Source of the DNA: Bacteroidota bacterium
Lineage (GTDB): Bacteria; Bacteroidota; Bacteroidia; Cytophagales; Cyclobacteriaceae
Assembly: GCA_023417785.1 (NCBI GenBank)
Contig: JAEZEH010000072.1
Span: 1 to 54,390 of the forward strand
Length of the DNA: 54,390 bases
Reading direction: 5' to 3'
The position numbers and the translations under genes were made by a program. Below are positions 19,786 through 29,113 of this stretch, one piece after another. Every line of letters starts with the position of its first letter. The stretch's first letter is position 1. The notes under the pieces are model-generated. The model saw only the letters and a program-made list of their open reading frames with translations. It had not been told where the DNA came from and did not search any database.

Positions 19786-20385
19786 TTACTTTAATCGTTT
19801 TGCGACCTCATCCCAGTTTACAACATTCCAGAATGCGGTAACATAATCGGGACGGCGGTTCTGATAATTCAGATAGTATGCGTGTTCCCATACATCAAGA
19901 CCAAGCACCGGAGTGCCGCGGGTTTCAGCGACATCCATCAATGGATTATCCTGGTTGGGCGTTGACGTAATGCTGAGTTTTCCACTATCATCCTTAATGA
20001 GCCATGCCCATCCTGAACCAAAACGCCCTGCAGCGGCGGCGGCGAATTTGGTCTTGAATTCGTCAAAGCTTCCGAATGCGCTATTGATCGCATCGGCAAC
20101 TGCTCCCGAAGGGGTTCCAGTACCTTTAGGACTTAAAATAGTCCAAAACAGCGAGTGGTTGTAATGACCACCGCCATTGTTTCTGACTGCAACCGGATGC
20201 TTTGAAATGTTCTTGCAGATCTCTTCTATACTTAGCTTTTCAGCATCGGTTCCGGCTATTGCGTTGTTCAGATTTGTAACATAAGTGTTGTGATGCTTGC
20301 CATGGTGTATCTCCATGGTTCTTGCATCGATGTGCGGTTCAAGTGCATTGAAAGCATACGGAAGCGGAGGCAGTGTAAAAGCCAT
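19786..20385 (-). CDS. sodA: Superoxide dismutase, Mn/Fe family
   Basis: Disproportionates superoxide to oxygen and hydrogen peroxide. The 199-residue protein has the full Fe/Mn family: His27 in HHGKHHNTYV, the second His in GGGHYNHSLFW, and the Asp and His ligands in DVWEHAYYLNYQNRRPDY. The GGGHxNH..FW form and the Gln in NQDNPL are features of the manganese type, although cambialistic enzymes cannot be excluded by sequence. There is no signal peptide, so it is cytoplasmic. It is followed by the shared bidirectional terminator; about 150 bases separate it from the DUF3127 gene upstream, enough for its own promoter. Confidence 0.96.
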   Translation of the reverse strand: MAFTLPPLPYAFNALEPHIDARTMEIHHGKHHNTYVTNLNNAIAGTDAEKLSIEEICKNISKHPVAVRNNGGGHYNHSLFWTILSPKGTGTPSGAVADAINSAFGSFDEFKTKFAAAAAGRFGSGWAWLIKDDSGKLSITSTPNQDNPLMDVAETRGTPVLGLDVWEHAYYLNYQNRRPDYVTAFWNVVNWDEVAKRLK

Positions 20386-20536
20386 AATGAAAATGATTTA
20401 CGGGTTAAACAAATGTTCCTGCACGTTTCACAAACAATCATTTTGACAGTTTGGTGGCAGGGAGCCAAATATACAATTTGATGTAACATCGACTCCACTT
20501 TTCCTTTTAAAGTTGTGCCATACACTTAAAATTCGC

Positions 20537-20884
20537 CTAGAAGGGCATATCGTCCAAAGAAGACGACGACTGAGTATAAGGCTCTTCAGCGGGAGGCGGC
20601 GCATCAAATTGTTGGCTGGTCTTATCAATTTTCCACGCCCTTGCTTCAGTATACCATCGACCATTGTATTCCCGGCTTTCCAGATCCACTGCTACCGTAA
20701 GTTGGTCACCAACTGAAACGTTGTATTGATCAACCTTATCACCCCAGATTGAAAGGCAAACTTTTTTCGGGAACTGGGCTTCCGTCTCAAGAATGAATTC
20801 CTGTTTTTTCCATGCACCTTTTTTCCCCATTCCCGATTGCAGGGGTAACAATTGAATTACTTTTCCTTTTAGTTCCATAGCCAT
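20537..20884 (-). CDS. DUF3127 OB-fold protein with an SSB-like C-terminal tail
   Basis: A 115-residue member of DUF3127, a small Bacteroidota family resembling single-stranded-DNA-binding proteins. The N-terminal 80 residues have an OB-fold-like pattern (ELKGKVIQLLPLQSG, KKQEFILETEAQFPKKVCLSIWGDK is the central strand region), then a Pro/Ser-rich linker and an acidic-aromatic tip SLDDMPF, very close to the protein-recruiting tip DDIPF of bacterial SSB. The ATG at 20884 or the one two codons later could be the start. It lies 42 bases downstream of tadA and could be part of that operon. Single-strand nucleic acid binding is an inference; family membership is well supported. Confidence 0.85.
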   Translation of the reverse strand: MAMELKGKVIQLLPLQSGMGKKGAWKKQEFILETEAQFPKKVCLSIWGDKVDQYNVSVGDQLTVAVDLESREYNGRWYTEARAWKIDKTSQQFDAPPPAEEPYTQSSSSLDDMPF

Positions 20885-20926
20885 TGCTTTCGAATTAACA
20901 AGTTTAAGATTTTTTATTTCGTTCAG

Positions 20927-21376
20927 TTAGATTCGCTTGCGGAGTGTTTTGAAGAAGCTGTCAATGAGTTGTTTGCTTTCATCCGCCTTAACTCCTGTGA
21001 TCACTTCAGTTTTCGGATGAAGCAATGGTGAGGATACGAGACTGTACCCGCGCTGAACATCATGCGCGCCGAAGATCAGCTTCTGAAGCTGAACCCAGTG
21101 AAGTGCTCCCGCACACATTACACAGGGTTCGAGCGTGACGTACAACGCGCATTCATTCAGATACTTCGATCCAAGGTGATTTGCCGCGGCCGTAACAGCA
21201 AGCATTTCAGCATGGGCCGTCGCATCCGTGAGCTTCTCCGTTTGATTATGAGCGCGTGCAATGATACGGTTTCTGCAAACCACGACCGCGCCAACCGGAA
21301 CCTCGCTTATGTCAAGCGCCTTGCGGGCTTCCTTTAGCGCTTCGCGCATAAAATACTCGTCGGTGAACAACTCCAT
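20927..21376 (-). CDS. tadA: tRNA-specific adenosine deaminase TadA
   Basis: Zinc-dependent deaminase that converts the wobble adenosine 34 to inosine, chiefly in tRNA-Arg(ACG). The 149-residue protein has the cytidine-deaminase fold signature: HAEM (zinc ligand His55, catalytic Glu57) and PCVMCAG (Cys85, Cys88). The C-terminal helix is present. It lies 28 bases downstream of the small exported protein gene. A guanine-deaminase-type relative is the only serious alternative; the VPVGAVVV start and overall length favour TadA. Confidence 0.92.
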   Translation of the reverse strand: MELFTDEYFMREALKEARKALDISEVPVGAVVVCRNRIIARAHNQTEKLTDATAHAEMLAVTAAANHLGSKYLNECALYVTLEPCVMCAGALHWVQLQKLIFGAHDVQRGYSLVSSPLLHPKTEVITGVKADESKQLIDSFFKTLRKRI

Positions 21377-21404
21377 CGTAAACTGGCAACCTCCGGCAAA
21401 GGTA

Positions 21405-21980
21405 TTACTTTAATTTTAAGGAGGTCATCATTTCGCGGGCCGTTTCCTGCCATTCGTCTTTTACGCGCCTAGGGGCGTTGAAGGTAAAAACAATCGTGCG
21501 ATCGGAACGAACCCAATATTGAATGTAGGTATATTTTAGAACTGGCTGCTGGAAACCTTCTGCCCGTCGGTCTCCTTCAACCCGCGATTCAAATTCGAAA
21601 AATATCAGCTTCTCCTTCCCGAATGCGTTGAAACCCTCGTCGATCATTTCGACGCGGTCGAACATGTTCATGATACTGGATTTAAAGAAACGCTGTGACA
21701 TCTCAAGATTTCCGTCCGGCCATTGAGTAGCGGAAACATTAATGCTGAAGTCTACGGATCGGTCGGTATCCGTGTAGGCGGCGAGGGGTGCCCGCACGGA
21801 AGGATAACGCTGCGTGAAATCCATACCATCCATCGCAATCCAGTCCTTCGGGATCATCGCCGATATCCTTTCGTCTACCTTGATTCTGACTAGTTTACGC
21901 TTCTGAAAAGCCGAGCCAACAAGACAGGCCGTGACAAGTAACACCATGATGGCCAACGTTTTACTTTTAATTTTTAGCAT
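21405..21980 (-). CDS. Exported protein of unknown function, possible lipoprotein
   Basis: A 191-residue protein with an N-terminal signal (about residues 1-27) that contains VTAC, a possible lipobox, so lipid attachment is possible. The rest has an alpha-beta pattern with no motif that I recognise; the phrase RTIVFTFNAPRR and the ending EMMTSLKLK resemble small periplasmic proteins of the PsbP/DUF1795 type, which is only a weak resemblance. It is first in a minus-strand series with tadA and DUF3127. Function is not assigned. Confidence 0.7.
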   Translation of the reverse strand: MLKIKSKTLAIMVLLVTACLVGSAFQKRKLVRIKVDERISAMIPKDWIAMDGMDFTQRYPSVRAPLAAYTDTDRSVDFSINVSATQWPDGNLEMSQRFFKSSIMNMFDRVEMIDEGFNAFGKEKLIFFEFESRVEGDRRAEGFQQPVLKYTYIQYWVRSDRTIVFTFNAPRRVKDEWQETAREMMTSLKLK

Positions 21981-22062
21981 AGCACAATCCGAGGGAAAGT
22001 ATTGTTAAATTCGCGCCTTATCCGATAAAACGGATTAAGGTGCAAAAATAATATAATCTGCC

Positions 22063-23811
22063 ATGTTAAGAACTCATACATGTGGTGAACTCCGGATCAC
22101 CGATGCGAACAAACAAGCCATACTGGCTGGATGGGTGCAGCGGGTAAGGGACAAAGGAAGCGTTTTGTGGATCGATTTACGCGACCGGTACGGTGTCACC
22201 CAACTTTTTTTTGAAGAAGGAAAAACTGAAAAAACGCTACTCGATACGGCCAGAACGCTGGGGCGGGAATTTGTGGTTCAGGCAGAGGGAACCGTTGTCG
22301 AACGCGTCTCTAAGAACGACCGGATGGCAACCGGTGACATCGAAGTAAAAGTCAGCAAGCTCACTATTTTAAATACCGCGAAGGTCCCTCCTTTTACCAT
22401 AGAGGACGAATCAGATGGCGGCGACGAACTCCGGATGAAATATCGTTACCTGGACTTGCGTAGAAATCCCGTTCGTGAAAACCTCATGCTCCGCCATAAG
22501 GTAGCGCAGCAAACCCGGCTTTATCTGGACGGACAAAATTTCATCGAAGTCGAGACGCCGGTTTTGATCAAGTCCACACCTGAAGGTGCCCGCGACTTCG
22601 TTGTGCCTTCACGAATTCATCATGGCGAGTTTTACGCGCTGCCCCAATCTCCTCAGACATTCAAGCAACTCCTCATGGTTTCCGGCTTTGACCGGTATTA
22701 TCAGATTGTTAAATGCTTTCGTGATGAAGACCTTCGTGCAGACCGCCAACCGGAATTTACTCAGATAGATTGTGAAATGTCCTTTATCACCCAGGAGGAT
22801 ATCCTAAACACGTTCGAAGGCCTGATACGACATCTGTTCAAGACTGTCAAAGGTGCCGACCTTCCGGAAGTTCCGCGTATGAAATATGACGAGGCGATGG
22901 CACGCTTTGGATCAGACAAGCCGGATACACGTTTCGCGATGGAGTTTACTGAGATTACCGGACTTACCAAAGGGAAAGGATTTCCGGTTTTTGAAAGTGC
23001 TGAGCTCGTCGTGGGGATTTGCGCGAAGGGATGCGCAGAATACACCCGCAAACAAATTGATGAACTAACCGACTTCGTGAAGCGTCCGCAAATCGGCGCC
23101 AAAGGTCTTGTGTATGTGCAGTGCAAGGCCGATGGATCATTCAAATCGTCAGTGGATAAATTTTACTCCACCGAAGACCTTCGGGCATGGGCGGAAAACT
23201 TTGATGCAAAACCCGGTGACCTGATCCTTCTACTTGCCGGCGACACTTATGCCACCCGTAAACAACTCAATGAACTACGCCTTTTGATGGGTGAGAAACT
23301 CGGCCTTCGCGACAGAAATAAATTCGCGGCACTTTGGGTGCTTGACTTTCCATTGCTGGAATGGAGCGATGAGACCAAACGATATCACGCGATGCATCAT
23401 CCATTCACCTCGCCGAAACCCGAAGACATCAAACTCCTGGATACTGATCCAGGCAAGGTCAGGGCAAATGCATACGACATGGTGATCAACGGCACCGAAG
23501 TGGGTGGCGGTTCTATTCGTATACACGACAGGCCTACCCAACAAATGATGTTCAACCATCTCGGCTTCACCGAAGATGAGGCAAGAAAACAGTTTGGTTT
23601 CCTCATGGAAGCATTCGAATTCGGCGCACCTCCACATGGTGGTATCGCTTTTGGATTCGATCGCCTCTGCGCTGTCTTCGGTGGCGTCGATTCGATTCGA
23701 GATTTCATCGCATTCCCGAAAAACAATGCGGGCCGCGACGTAATGATCGATTCACCCTCGACGATTTCAAACGACCAACTCAAGGAGCTTGCGCTGACGG
23801 TCAAGTCATAA
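22063..23811 (+). CDS. aspS: Aspartate--tRNA ligase
   Basis: Class II aminoacyl-tRNA synthetase that charges tRNA-Asp. The 582-residue length and the insertion domain between motifs 2 and 3 (about residues 280-410) are of the bacterial type. Visible: N-terminal OB-fold anticodon domain (GWVQRVRDKGSVLWIDLRDR), motif 1 region FIEVETPVL, motif 2 RCFRDED-like CFRDEDLRADRQPEFTQ, and motif 3 GIAFGFDRLCAVFGG. It is monocistronic between its own promoter region and a clear terminator. I cannot tell from sequence alone whether it also charges tRNA-Asn. Confidence 0.98.
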   Translation: MLRTHTCGELRITDANKQAILAGWVQRVRDKGSVLWIDLRDRYGVTQLFFEEGKTEKTLLDTARTLGREFVVQAEGTVVERVSKNDRMATGDIEVKVSKLTILNTAKVPPFTIEDESDGGDELRMKYRYLDLRRNPVRENLMLRHKVAQQTRLYLDGQNFIEVETPVLIKSTPEGARDFVVPSRIHHGEFYALPQSPQTFKQLLMVSGFDRYYQIVKCFRDEDLRADRQPEFTQIDCEMSFITQEDILNTFEGLIRHLFKTVKGADLPEVPRMKYDEAMARFGSDKPDTRFAMEFTEITGLTKGKGFPVFESAELVVGICAKGCAEYTRKQIDELTDFVKRPQIGAKGLVYVQCKADGSFKSSVDKFYSTEDLRAWAENFDAKPGDLILLLAGDTYATRKQLNELRLLMGEKLGLRDRNKFAALWVLDFPLLEWSDETKRYHAMHHPFTSPKPEDIKLLDTDPGKVRANAYDMVINGTEVGGGSIRIHDRPTQQMMFNHLGFTEDEARKQFGFLMEAFEFGAPPHGGIAFGFDRLCAVFGGVDSIRDFIAFPKNNAGRDVMIDSPSTISNDQLKELALTVKS

Positions 23812-23827
23812 ACGCAACACGACACTG

Positions 23828-23861
23828 AAATAGGCTGGCTTGTGCCAGCCTATTTCATTTT
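23828..23861 (+). terminator. Intrinsic terminator after aspS
   Basis: A perfect 12-bp stem (23828-23839 with 23844-23855) closes a 4-base loop and runs into a T-rich tract. It starts 16 bases after the aspS stop. Confidence 0.92.
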
Positions 23862-23891
23862 AGGTCAGGTTTGTTGTATCTTATTTCTGAA

Positions 23892-24632
23892 TTGAAAAGC
23901 AAGGATCTCTTTTCAGGGCATTCTCAAATCTATGCAGCCTTCCGTCCCACGTATCCGGAAGCGCTTTATGATTTTATTTTTTCCTTTTGCAAGGAAAAGC
24001 AAAACACATGGGACTGTGCCACGGGAAATGGTCAGATCGCGAAACGACTGGCAAATACTTTTGAATCGGTAATCGCCACCGACATCAGTGAACAACAACT
24101 CGCTAATGCGCCAGAGTTGCCGAATGTAAAGTATTTGATCAGTTCAGCTGAAGAAACCTTGTTGCCCGATAACTCATTCGATCTGATAACCGTAGGCCAG
24201 GCGTTGCACTGGTTTCAAACCGATCGGTTCTTCCGCGAAGTGCAGCGCGTCGTCCGAACCGGTGGAGTCTTCGCCGCCTGGGGTTATGCTCACTTGCAGA
24301 TTAATTCTGACGTCGACGCCATCGTAACAGACTATTACAACAATGTAGTGGACCAATATTGGGATCCGGCCAGAAGATTGGTTGAAAGTCGTTATTCAAC
24401 GATCAGCTTCCCTTTTAAATTGATTGAAACACCGGATTTCTTCATCGAAACAGAATGGACGGCCCGGCATCTCCTCGGATATCTGGAAAGCTGGTCAGCT
24501 ACTCAAGCCTACATAAAGGCACAACACAGAAATCCCGTTTCAGAATTGGGCCAGCGTATTGCTCCGTTGTGGCCTGAAGAGAAAACCCTCCCCGTATCCT
24601 TTCCCATATTCCTGAAAATGGGATTATTGTAA
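23892..24632 (+). CDS. SAM-dependent methyltransferase, class I
   Basis: About 246 residues with a Rossmann methyltransferase fold: motif I WDCATGNGQIAKRL, the acidic residue ending strand 2 in VIATDIS, motif for strand 4 FDLITVGQALHWF, and VVRTGGVFAAWGY. The sequence resembles the UbiE/TrmM-like type 11 group whose members start with FSxxSxxYAxxRPTYP, here FSGHSQIYAAFRPTYP. No ATG precedes the domain in frame; TTG at 23892 gives the expected short leader, while TTG at 23871 or 23874 would extend it by up to seven residues. Substrate is unknown. It stands alone after the aspS terminator. Confidence 0.85.
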   Translation: MKSKDLFSGHSQIYAAFRPTYPEALYDFIFSFCKEKQNTWDCATGNGQIAKRLANTFESVIATDISEQQLANAPELPNVKYLISSAEETLLPDNSFDLITVGQALHWFQTDRFFREVQRVVRTGGVFAAWGYAHLQINSDVDAIVTDYYNNVVDQYWDPARRLVESRYSTISFPFKLIETPDFFIETEWTARHLLGYLESWSATQAYIKAQHRNPVSELGQRIAPLWPEEKTLPVSFPIFLKMGLL

Positions 24633-24678
24633 AGCGCTTTCCTCTCGCCTGAGGTGCAATCGAAAAACCCTTCCCGAT

Positions 24679-26322
24679 TCATTCGAACATCTCCGACACA
24701 GGTGAGCCTGTCGTGCCGCTGGGAAGCGTAATATTGAGAATCATTGAAAGCGTGGGACTAATATCAGTGATCGCGTGCTTGCGGGTACTTTCACCTTTCT
24801 TAACGCCTTTGCCAAAAAATACAATCGGCACATGCGTGTCGTAGGCATAAGGAGAGCCGTGGGTGGTTCCCTGAACGGCCCAGGCATCCATCCATGCAGG
24901 CTCCAGTACAAACACTACATCTCCGGATCTCTTCGGATGGTATCCACGTATCATCATTCCCTTAATACCTTCTTCATCAAATTTTCCCTGGCGTAACACG
25001 CCTTCGGTGTAGTAATTGGCCACGCCATCCAACGTCATAAAAAACCTTCCTATAAGCTCCGCTACTATAAAGAAGTCGAGGCCGGATGTTTTTGGTGCGC
25101 CCTGAAACGCTTCATGATTCAGGAATATCTGGTCATTGCTTATGTTGGCAATAAGGTTTTTTCCGGGGAAGTACCCTTCAAGAAACTCCCTCAACATTAC
25201 TTCGGCCCGGCTCTGATTAAAATATCCGGCAGGAGCCTTGTTATCCTTCAAGTATTGCGGAACCTCACCCACTGCATGGTCGGCGGTAAGGAAGACCGTA
25301 TAATTTCCAGCTCCGGCTTCCTGGTCGAGTTTCTTCAGTAGATCTGCGATGTTTCGGTCAAGCCGCATGTACATATCCTGAAGCTCTACGGAACGCGGAC
25401 CCATTGCATGGCCAAGGACATCAGGGGCGCTGTACGAAATGCATAGAAAATCCGGAACCGCATCTTTCCCCATTTTTTCATTAGTGATTGCCGCTTTTGC
25501 AAATTCAGTAACGTAGTCATTGGCAAACGGCGTATACGTCAGCAAGTCAAAACCCCCGTTATCTTTGCGCATAGTGCTAAGGTTATATGGAAAGGTTGAT
25601 TTATCCTTCCCGGCAAACTTGCGCTCGTAGGGCGACAGATCCGGACCACTTTCAGTATATTTTTCCACCGGAAGCAGCGGCTTCCATTCCTGTTGCAGAT
25701 AAATATCAGCAAGGTTCTTACTATTGAATTGCTTCACCCATTGCGGAAGATCCTTCATATAAAAGGTACTGGAGATAAAGTGACCGTTGGACTTGTCAAA
25801 CCAGTATGCAGCGTCGCCCATATGGCCAGCTGGCAGGGCGGCCCCTCTGTCCTTAATCGATACCCCTATTACCTTTGCTTCCTTATTTGTAAAGAGCTCC
25901 AATTCATCCGTTATGGTCGTGGTCAACATTCTTGATGGCGATACCTGTCCATATTTCGGATCCCCTCCAACCGCTGTGTAGTTCGCATCTCCCGCACAGT
26001 AGACCATTTTTTTCAAGCCTTTATCATAGAAATCGTTTCCAACGATACCGTGTATCGCAGGCGTTGTACCGGTATAAATCGACGCATGGCCCGGGCCCGT
26101 GTAGGTGGGTGCATAGTTGTAATGTGCATTTTTCAGGACGTACCCCTCACCCATGAGTCTCTTGAACCCGTCAGCACCATACTTGTCATAGAATCTGTAC
26201 AAGTATTCCTGCCTCATTTGATCGACAACAATTCCAACTACAAGGCGTGGACGGTCAACGTTTTGTGATTTGGCGGCCAAAAAAGAAAAGATACCGACAA
26301 AAAAACAGATTAATGATCTCAT
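24679..26322 (-). CDS. pafA: PafA-type alkaline phosphatase
   Basis: Periplasmic or secreted phosphomonoesterase of the alkaline phosphatase superfamily. A signal peptide (MRSLICFFVGIFSFLAAKSQ) leads a 547-residue protein. The catalytic set of PafA is in place: Thr75 nucleophile in PTYTGPGHASIYTG, Asn96 in GNDFYD, and the Lys157/Arg159 pair in SIKDRGA, plus metal ligands in SAPDVLGHAMG and LTADHAVGE. The frame is open to 26394, but the ATG at 26322 begins the signal peptide and is preferred. It follows the WG-repeat gene by 68 bases in the same direction. PafA enzymes are described as broad-specificity and insensitive to phosphate, which fits phosphate scavenging. Confidence 0.92.
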   Translation of the reverse strand: MRSLICFFVGIFSFLAAKSQNVDRPRLVVGIVVDQMRQEYLYRFYDKYGADGFKRLMGEGYVLKNAHYNYAPTYTGPGHASIYTGTTPAIHGIVGNDFYDKGLKKMVYCAGDANYTAVGGDPKYGQVSPSRMLTTTITDELELFTNKEAKVIGVSIKDRGAALPAGHMGDAAYWFDKSNGHFISSTFYMKDLPQWVKQFNSKNLADIYLQQEWKPLLPVEKYTESGPDLSPYERKFAGKDKSTFPYNLSTMRKDNGGFDLLTYTPFANDYVTEFAKAAITNEKMGKDAVPDFLCISYSAPDVLGHAMGPRSVELQDMYMRLDRNIADLLKKLDQEAGAGNYTVFLTADHAVGEVPQYLKDNKAPAGYFNQSRAEVMLREFLEGYFPGKNLIANISNDQIFLNHEAFQGAPKTSGLDFFIVAELIGRFFMTLDGVANYYTEGVLRQGKFDEEGIKGMMIRGYHPKRSGDVVFVLEPAWMDAWAVQGTTHGSPYAYDTHVPIVFFGKGVKKGESTRKHAITDISPTLSMILNITLPSGTTGSPVSEMFE

Positions 26323-26390
26323 GGTGCTAAGGTAATGAACTTCCCAAATTTGGTTGAACGGAAAGTCAAAACATTCATCGGAGCTGCAAA

Positions 26391-28985
26391 TCAATCACTG
26401 CAGTAGATGCGTTCGTACTCTTCAGGTTCGTAGACTTCCCGTCGTATTAAACTTCCGTTGTTGTCGTAGTAAATCACCACGAATAACAAGGCTTCTTTTA
26501 CATGTTTTTCCGTAAAATACGTAGGCTTTTCCGGTGAACCGACGTTTACAACGTCACTAAAATTGAGCGGGATAACTACGCCTTTTCTGTTATTAACAAC
26601 TCCTGCCTGATCTTTCAGGAAAAAAATGTATTCTTTCTCGTCAGGGGTGTCAAGAACCGGCCTGAACTTCCTTATCCCCGAAATTTCATTCTGACGGGTA
26701 AAAACATTGTACAAATGGTAGCTACCGTTTTGCTTTACCAGCGCGATTGAATCGTTCCACGGCAAAATTTCATTGAAAACAAATTCACTCGCCGGTTTAT
26801 TGTCGGCGTCGATGAACCCAAAAAGCCCGTTTCGGAAAGAGGTGTACAGCGATGAGTTGAACCGTATCACATTCTTCTCGGAATTCGGCTTGATCAGTTT
26901 CTTCTTTTCGACATCATACAGACCAAACTTCATCGCTTTCAACAAGCTTACCGATCCGTTTGACGCGGTGCCAATAGCATCGAACTCCACCGGAAGGATC
27001 GGCTTGCCGGCAAGATCGACAAGTCCCTTTTTCTCCTTACGGTTGACAACGAAAAGGCCCTCTCCTGCATATTGAATCTTTTCGTATGTACTCTGGAAAA
27101 GCGAACGCCCCAGCGCATCATACACTGTGACCTTTTTATCTTTTTCCATCAGCAAAAACGCCAGGCTGTCGCGCCCGGGTAAGAACTCGATTTTGTCGGG
27201 TGCCGGTAGTATAAGCGAGTGATTTGGCTTTCTCCAGAAGTGGACTTCAACAGTGTCGGACTTGTGCCCAACGGCAAACGGTCCATAGGTTGAAAGGGTG
27301 TCGTATGGAACCGACTTATAAATCCGTTGCGTTGGATCATACAAGACCCAGCCCTCTCCTGTGCGGCCGGCAACCCATGGCTCCGTAACTACCAGTTTAG
27401 AAAAAAACTCCGATGGCTCTCCGAACTGGTTATACGTTACAGAGCCTGACGGAGTCCGAGAAACCGCACCAAAGAATGTTGCATTCAGTGCGTGTTTGTC
27501 TGCCGTGACAAATGTTTTAAGCTCATTGTTCAGAAGTGCTTCGGCGGAATCCTTTCGCACCCAAATGAACTGGCCCATTCGCCTGACTTCATGCACGGTT
27601 TCGGTGAAAAGGTCCTTATCACTGTTGCGAATTAATGTGGCAATAGTCGAAAGCTGGATCACATCGCCTCGCTGGAAGGCCAGAACGTCTCCATGTGCTG
27701 CCAAAATTCCATCAAAACCGGGATCGATGAGCTTACGACCAGTGAAAGCAAATAAACCCCACTTTCCGCGGACTTTGGCCGCGATAAGTTTTCCATTGAT
27801 TACCCTGGCATTCTCAATAACGAAGTTCAAAGGAACGAAACCACTCTTGTGAATCAGCCTGAGGCCGTCGTCTGTCTCCAGTTTGAGGAACCCGAATCCA
27901 AGGTCTTCCACTGATGTTATCCGGGCGCCTGCCCATATCGTTGTGCCGATGTCGGATATCAGCCTGTCTCCCATCACTACTACATCTTCGGAAATGCCTC
28001 CACACAAGTATTCTTCGTCGATTTCCTCTTCCTGAGGCGGAATTATTTCGCTTCCCGCGGAGTTCATAAAACCGAATCGGCCTTTCGTCAGAAAAGGTAC
28101 GAGGTAATCTTTTTCGGCACTGGCCACGTTTCGCAGCGAGTCACTCATGTAATTGATAGTGAATGTGGATTCGCGGGAGTCTTCGGCATGAATATGGAAC
28201 AAGAGGTCGGCGGCAGTTTTTGCAAATCGGCTTGCAGGGTACCGATCGATGAAATCCCTGAACGTCGCTGGTTCACCGGACGCTGTCAGAATCTGGAAAA
28301 TACTTCGTTCGGCTTGAGCACGGTACGGAGTGGCCGGAAAGTCGCGCAGGAACAGCTCAAAACTCTCAAGGCGCTGATCGCGCGTAAAATACTCAAACAG
28401 CAGTTGTTCGTACTTCTCGCGAGCCTGAGGCACTTGTTCGGCATCGGGATATTTATCAATAAAATCCTGAAAGGCCTGATATTGATTTTGGTTCAGGGCC
28501 TTTTCAAATGCGACGGCGTTTCGTAGCGAGATGGCGGAAAGCCGCTGCCCCGAATGCGGATACGTTTCGATAAAACGAACGTAGCTCTCTTCCCGATTCT
28601 GGCGCCGAGCCTCTTCAAATGCCTTATCCTCAATGGATTCTCTTAGTTTAAGAAGCCGCAAACTATCGAGAGGCAGGCGACTCCACCGGGTCTTTTTCCG
28701 CCCTGATGAGTCAGCATCCCAGCCGGCTCGCGCCTTCTCAGCGTAATGATAAGCGGAATCGAGATCAAAGTCGGGGTTCTCCTGATGAAAATAATACTGG
28801 CTCAAAACATAAAAAGCCGCTACATTGGTACTGTCTTTACGAAGCGATTTGTGGACGGTTTGAAAGGCCTTACTCCACCGGCTTTTAGCCAGGTCTTTCA
28901 GCGCATTTTTTTCCCGGGTGGTTTGTGCGGGACACAAAACCGGAATTATAAGAATAACAAAAGCTAATATGACTTTTTGAAACAA
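26391..28985 (-). CDS. Secreted WG-repeat protein with N-terminal helical repeats
   Basis: An 864-residue protein with a signal peptide (MFQKVILAFVILIIPVLCPAQ), an N-terminal helical part (about 25-270) with repeated units of the FIETYPHS / FIDKYPDA / FLRDFPAT / FIDRYPAS type, and a C-terminal beta region with at least four WG repeats (GRFGFMNSAGSEIIPP, GKWGLFAFTGRKLIDP, KKGLVDLAGKPILPVEFD, GLFGFIDADNKPASEFVF). WG repeats form beta structures of unknown binding role. The start codon is TTG at 28985; the only stop upstream in frame lies four codons before it and no ATG is available. It lies upstream of pafA and may be co-transcribed with it. Function is unknown. Confidence 0.82.
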   Translation of the reverse strand: MFQKVILAFVILIIPVLCPAQTTREKNALKDLAKSRWSKAFQTVHKSLRKDSTNVAAFYVLSQYYFHQENPDFDLDSAYHYAEKARAGWDADSSGRKKTRWSRLPLDSLRLLKLRESIEDKAFEEARRQNREESYVRFIETYPHSGQRLSAISLRNAVAFEKALNQNQYQAFQDFIDKYPDAEQVPQAREKYEQLLFEYFTRDQRLESFELFLRDFPATPYRAQAERSIFQILTASGEPATFRDFIDRYPASRFAKTAADLLFHIHAEDSRESTFTINYMSDSLRNVASAEKDYLVPFLTKGRFGFMNSAGSEIIPPQEEEIDEEYLCGGISEDVVVMGDRLISDIGTTIWAGARITSVEDLGFGFLKLETDDGLRLIHKSGFVPLNFVIENARVINGKLIAAKVRGKWGLFAFTGRKLIDPGFDGILAAHGDVLAFQRGDVIQLSTIATLIRNSDKDLFTETVHEVRRMGQFIWVRKDSAEALLNNELKTFVTADKHALNATFFGAVSRTPSGSVTYNQFGEPSEFFSKLVVTEPWVAGRTGEGWVLYDPTQRIYKSVPYDTLSTYGPFAVGHKSDTVEVHFWRKPNHSLILPAPDKIEFLPGRDSLAFLLMEKDKKVTVYDALGRSLFQSTYEKIQYAGEGLFVVNRKEKKGLVDLAGKPILPVEFDAIGTASNGSVSLLKAMKFGLYDVEKKKLIKPNSEKNVIRFNSSLYTSFRNGLFGFIDADNKPASEFVFNEILPWNDSIALVKQNGSYHLYNVFTRQNEISGIRKFRPVLDTPDEKEYIFFLKDQAGVVNNRKGVVIPLNFSDVVNVGSPEKPTYFTEKHVKEALLFVVIYYDNNGSLIRREVYEPEEYERIYCSD

Positions 28986-29113
28986 TGTCTGATCCTATAT
29001 TTGCAGCCTGTAAAACTACAAAGATCAGTTTGAAGATTTATTGCCTTAACGACCTGCTGGTGTTGGATGATGTAATAAATTTTGTAAATTTTCCGTTTGT
29101 TTAACACTCTCTC

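Noticed and set aside
23913..24356. Minus-strand open frames across the methyltransferase gene
   Set aside because: They are antisense shadows of a frame with clear methyltransferase motifs.
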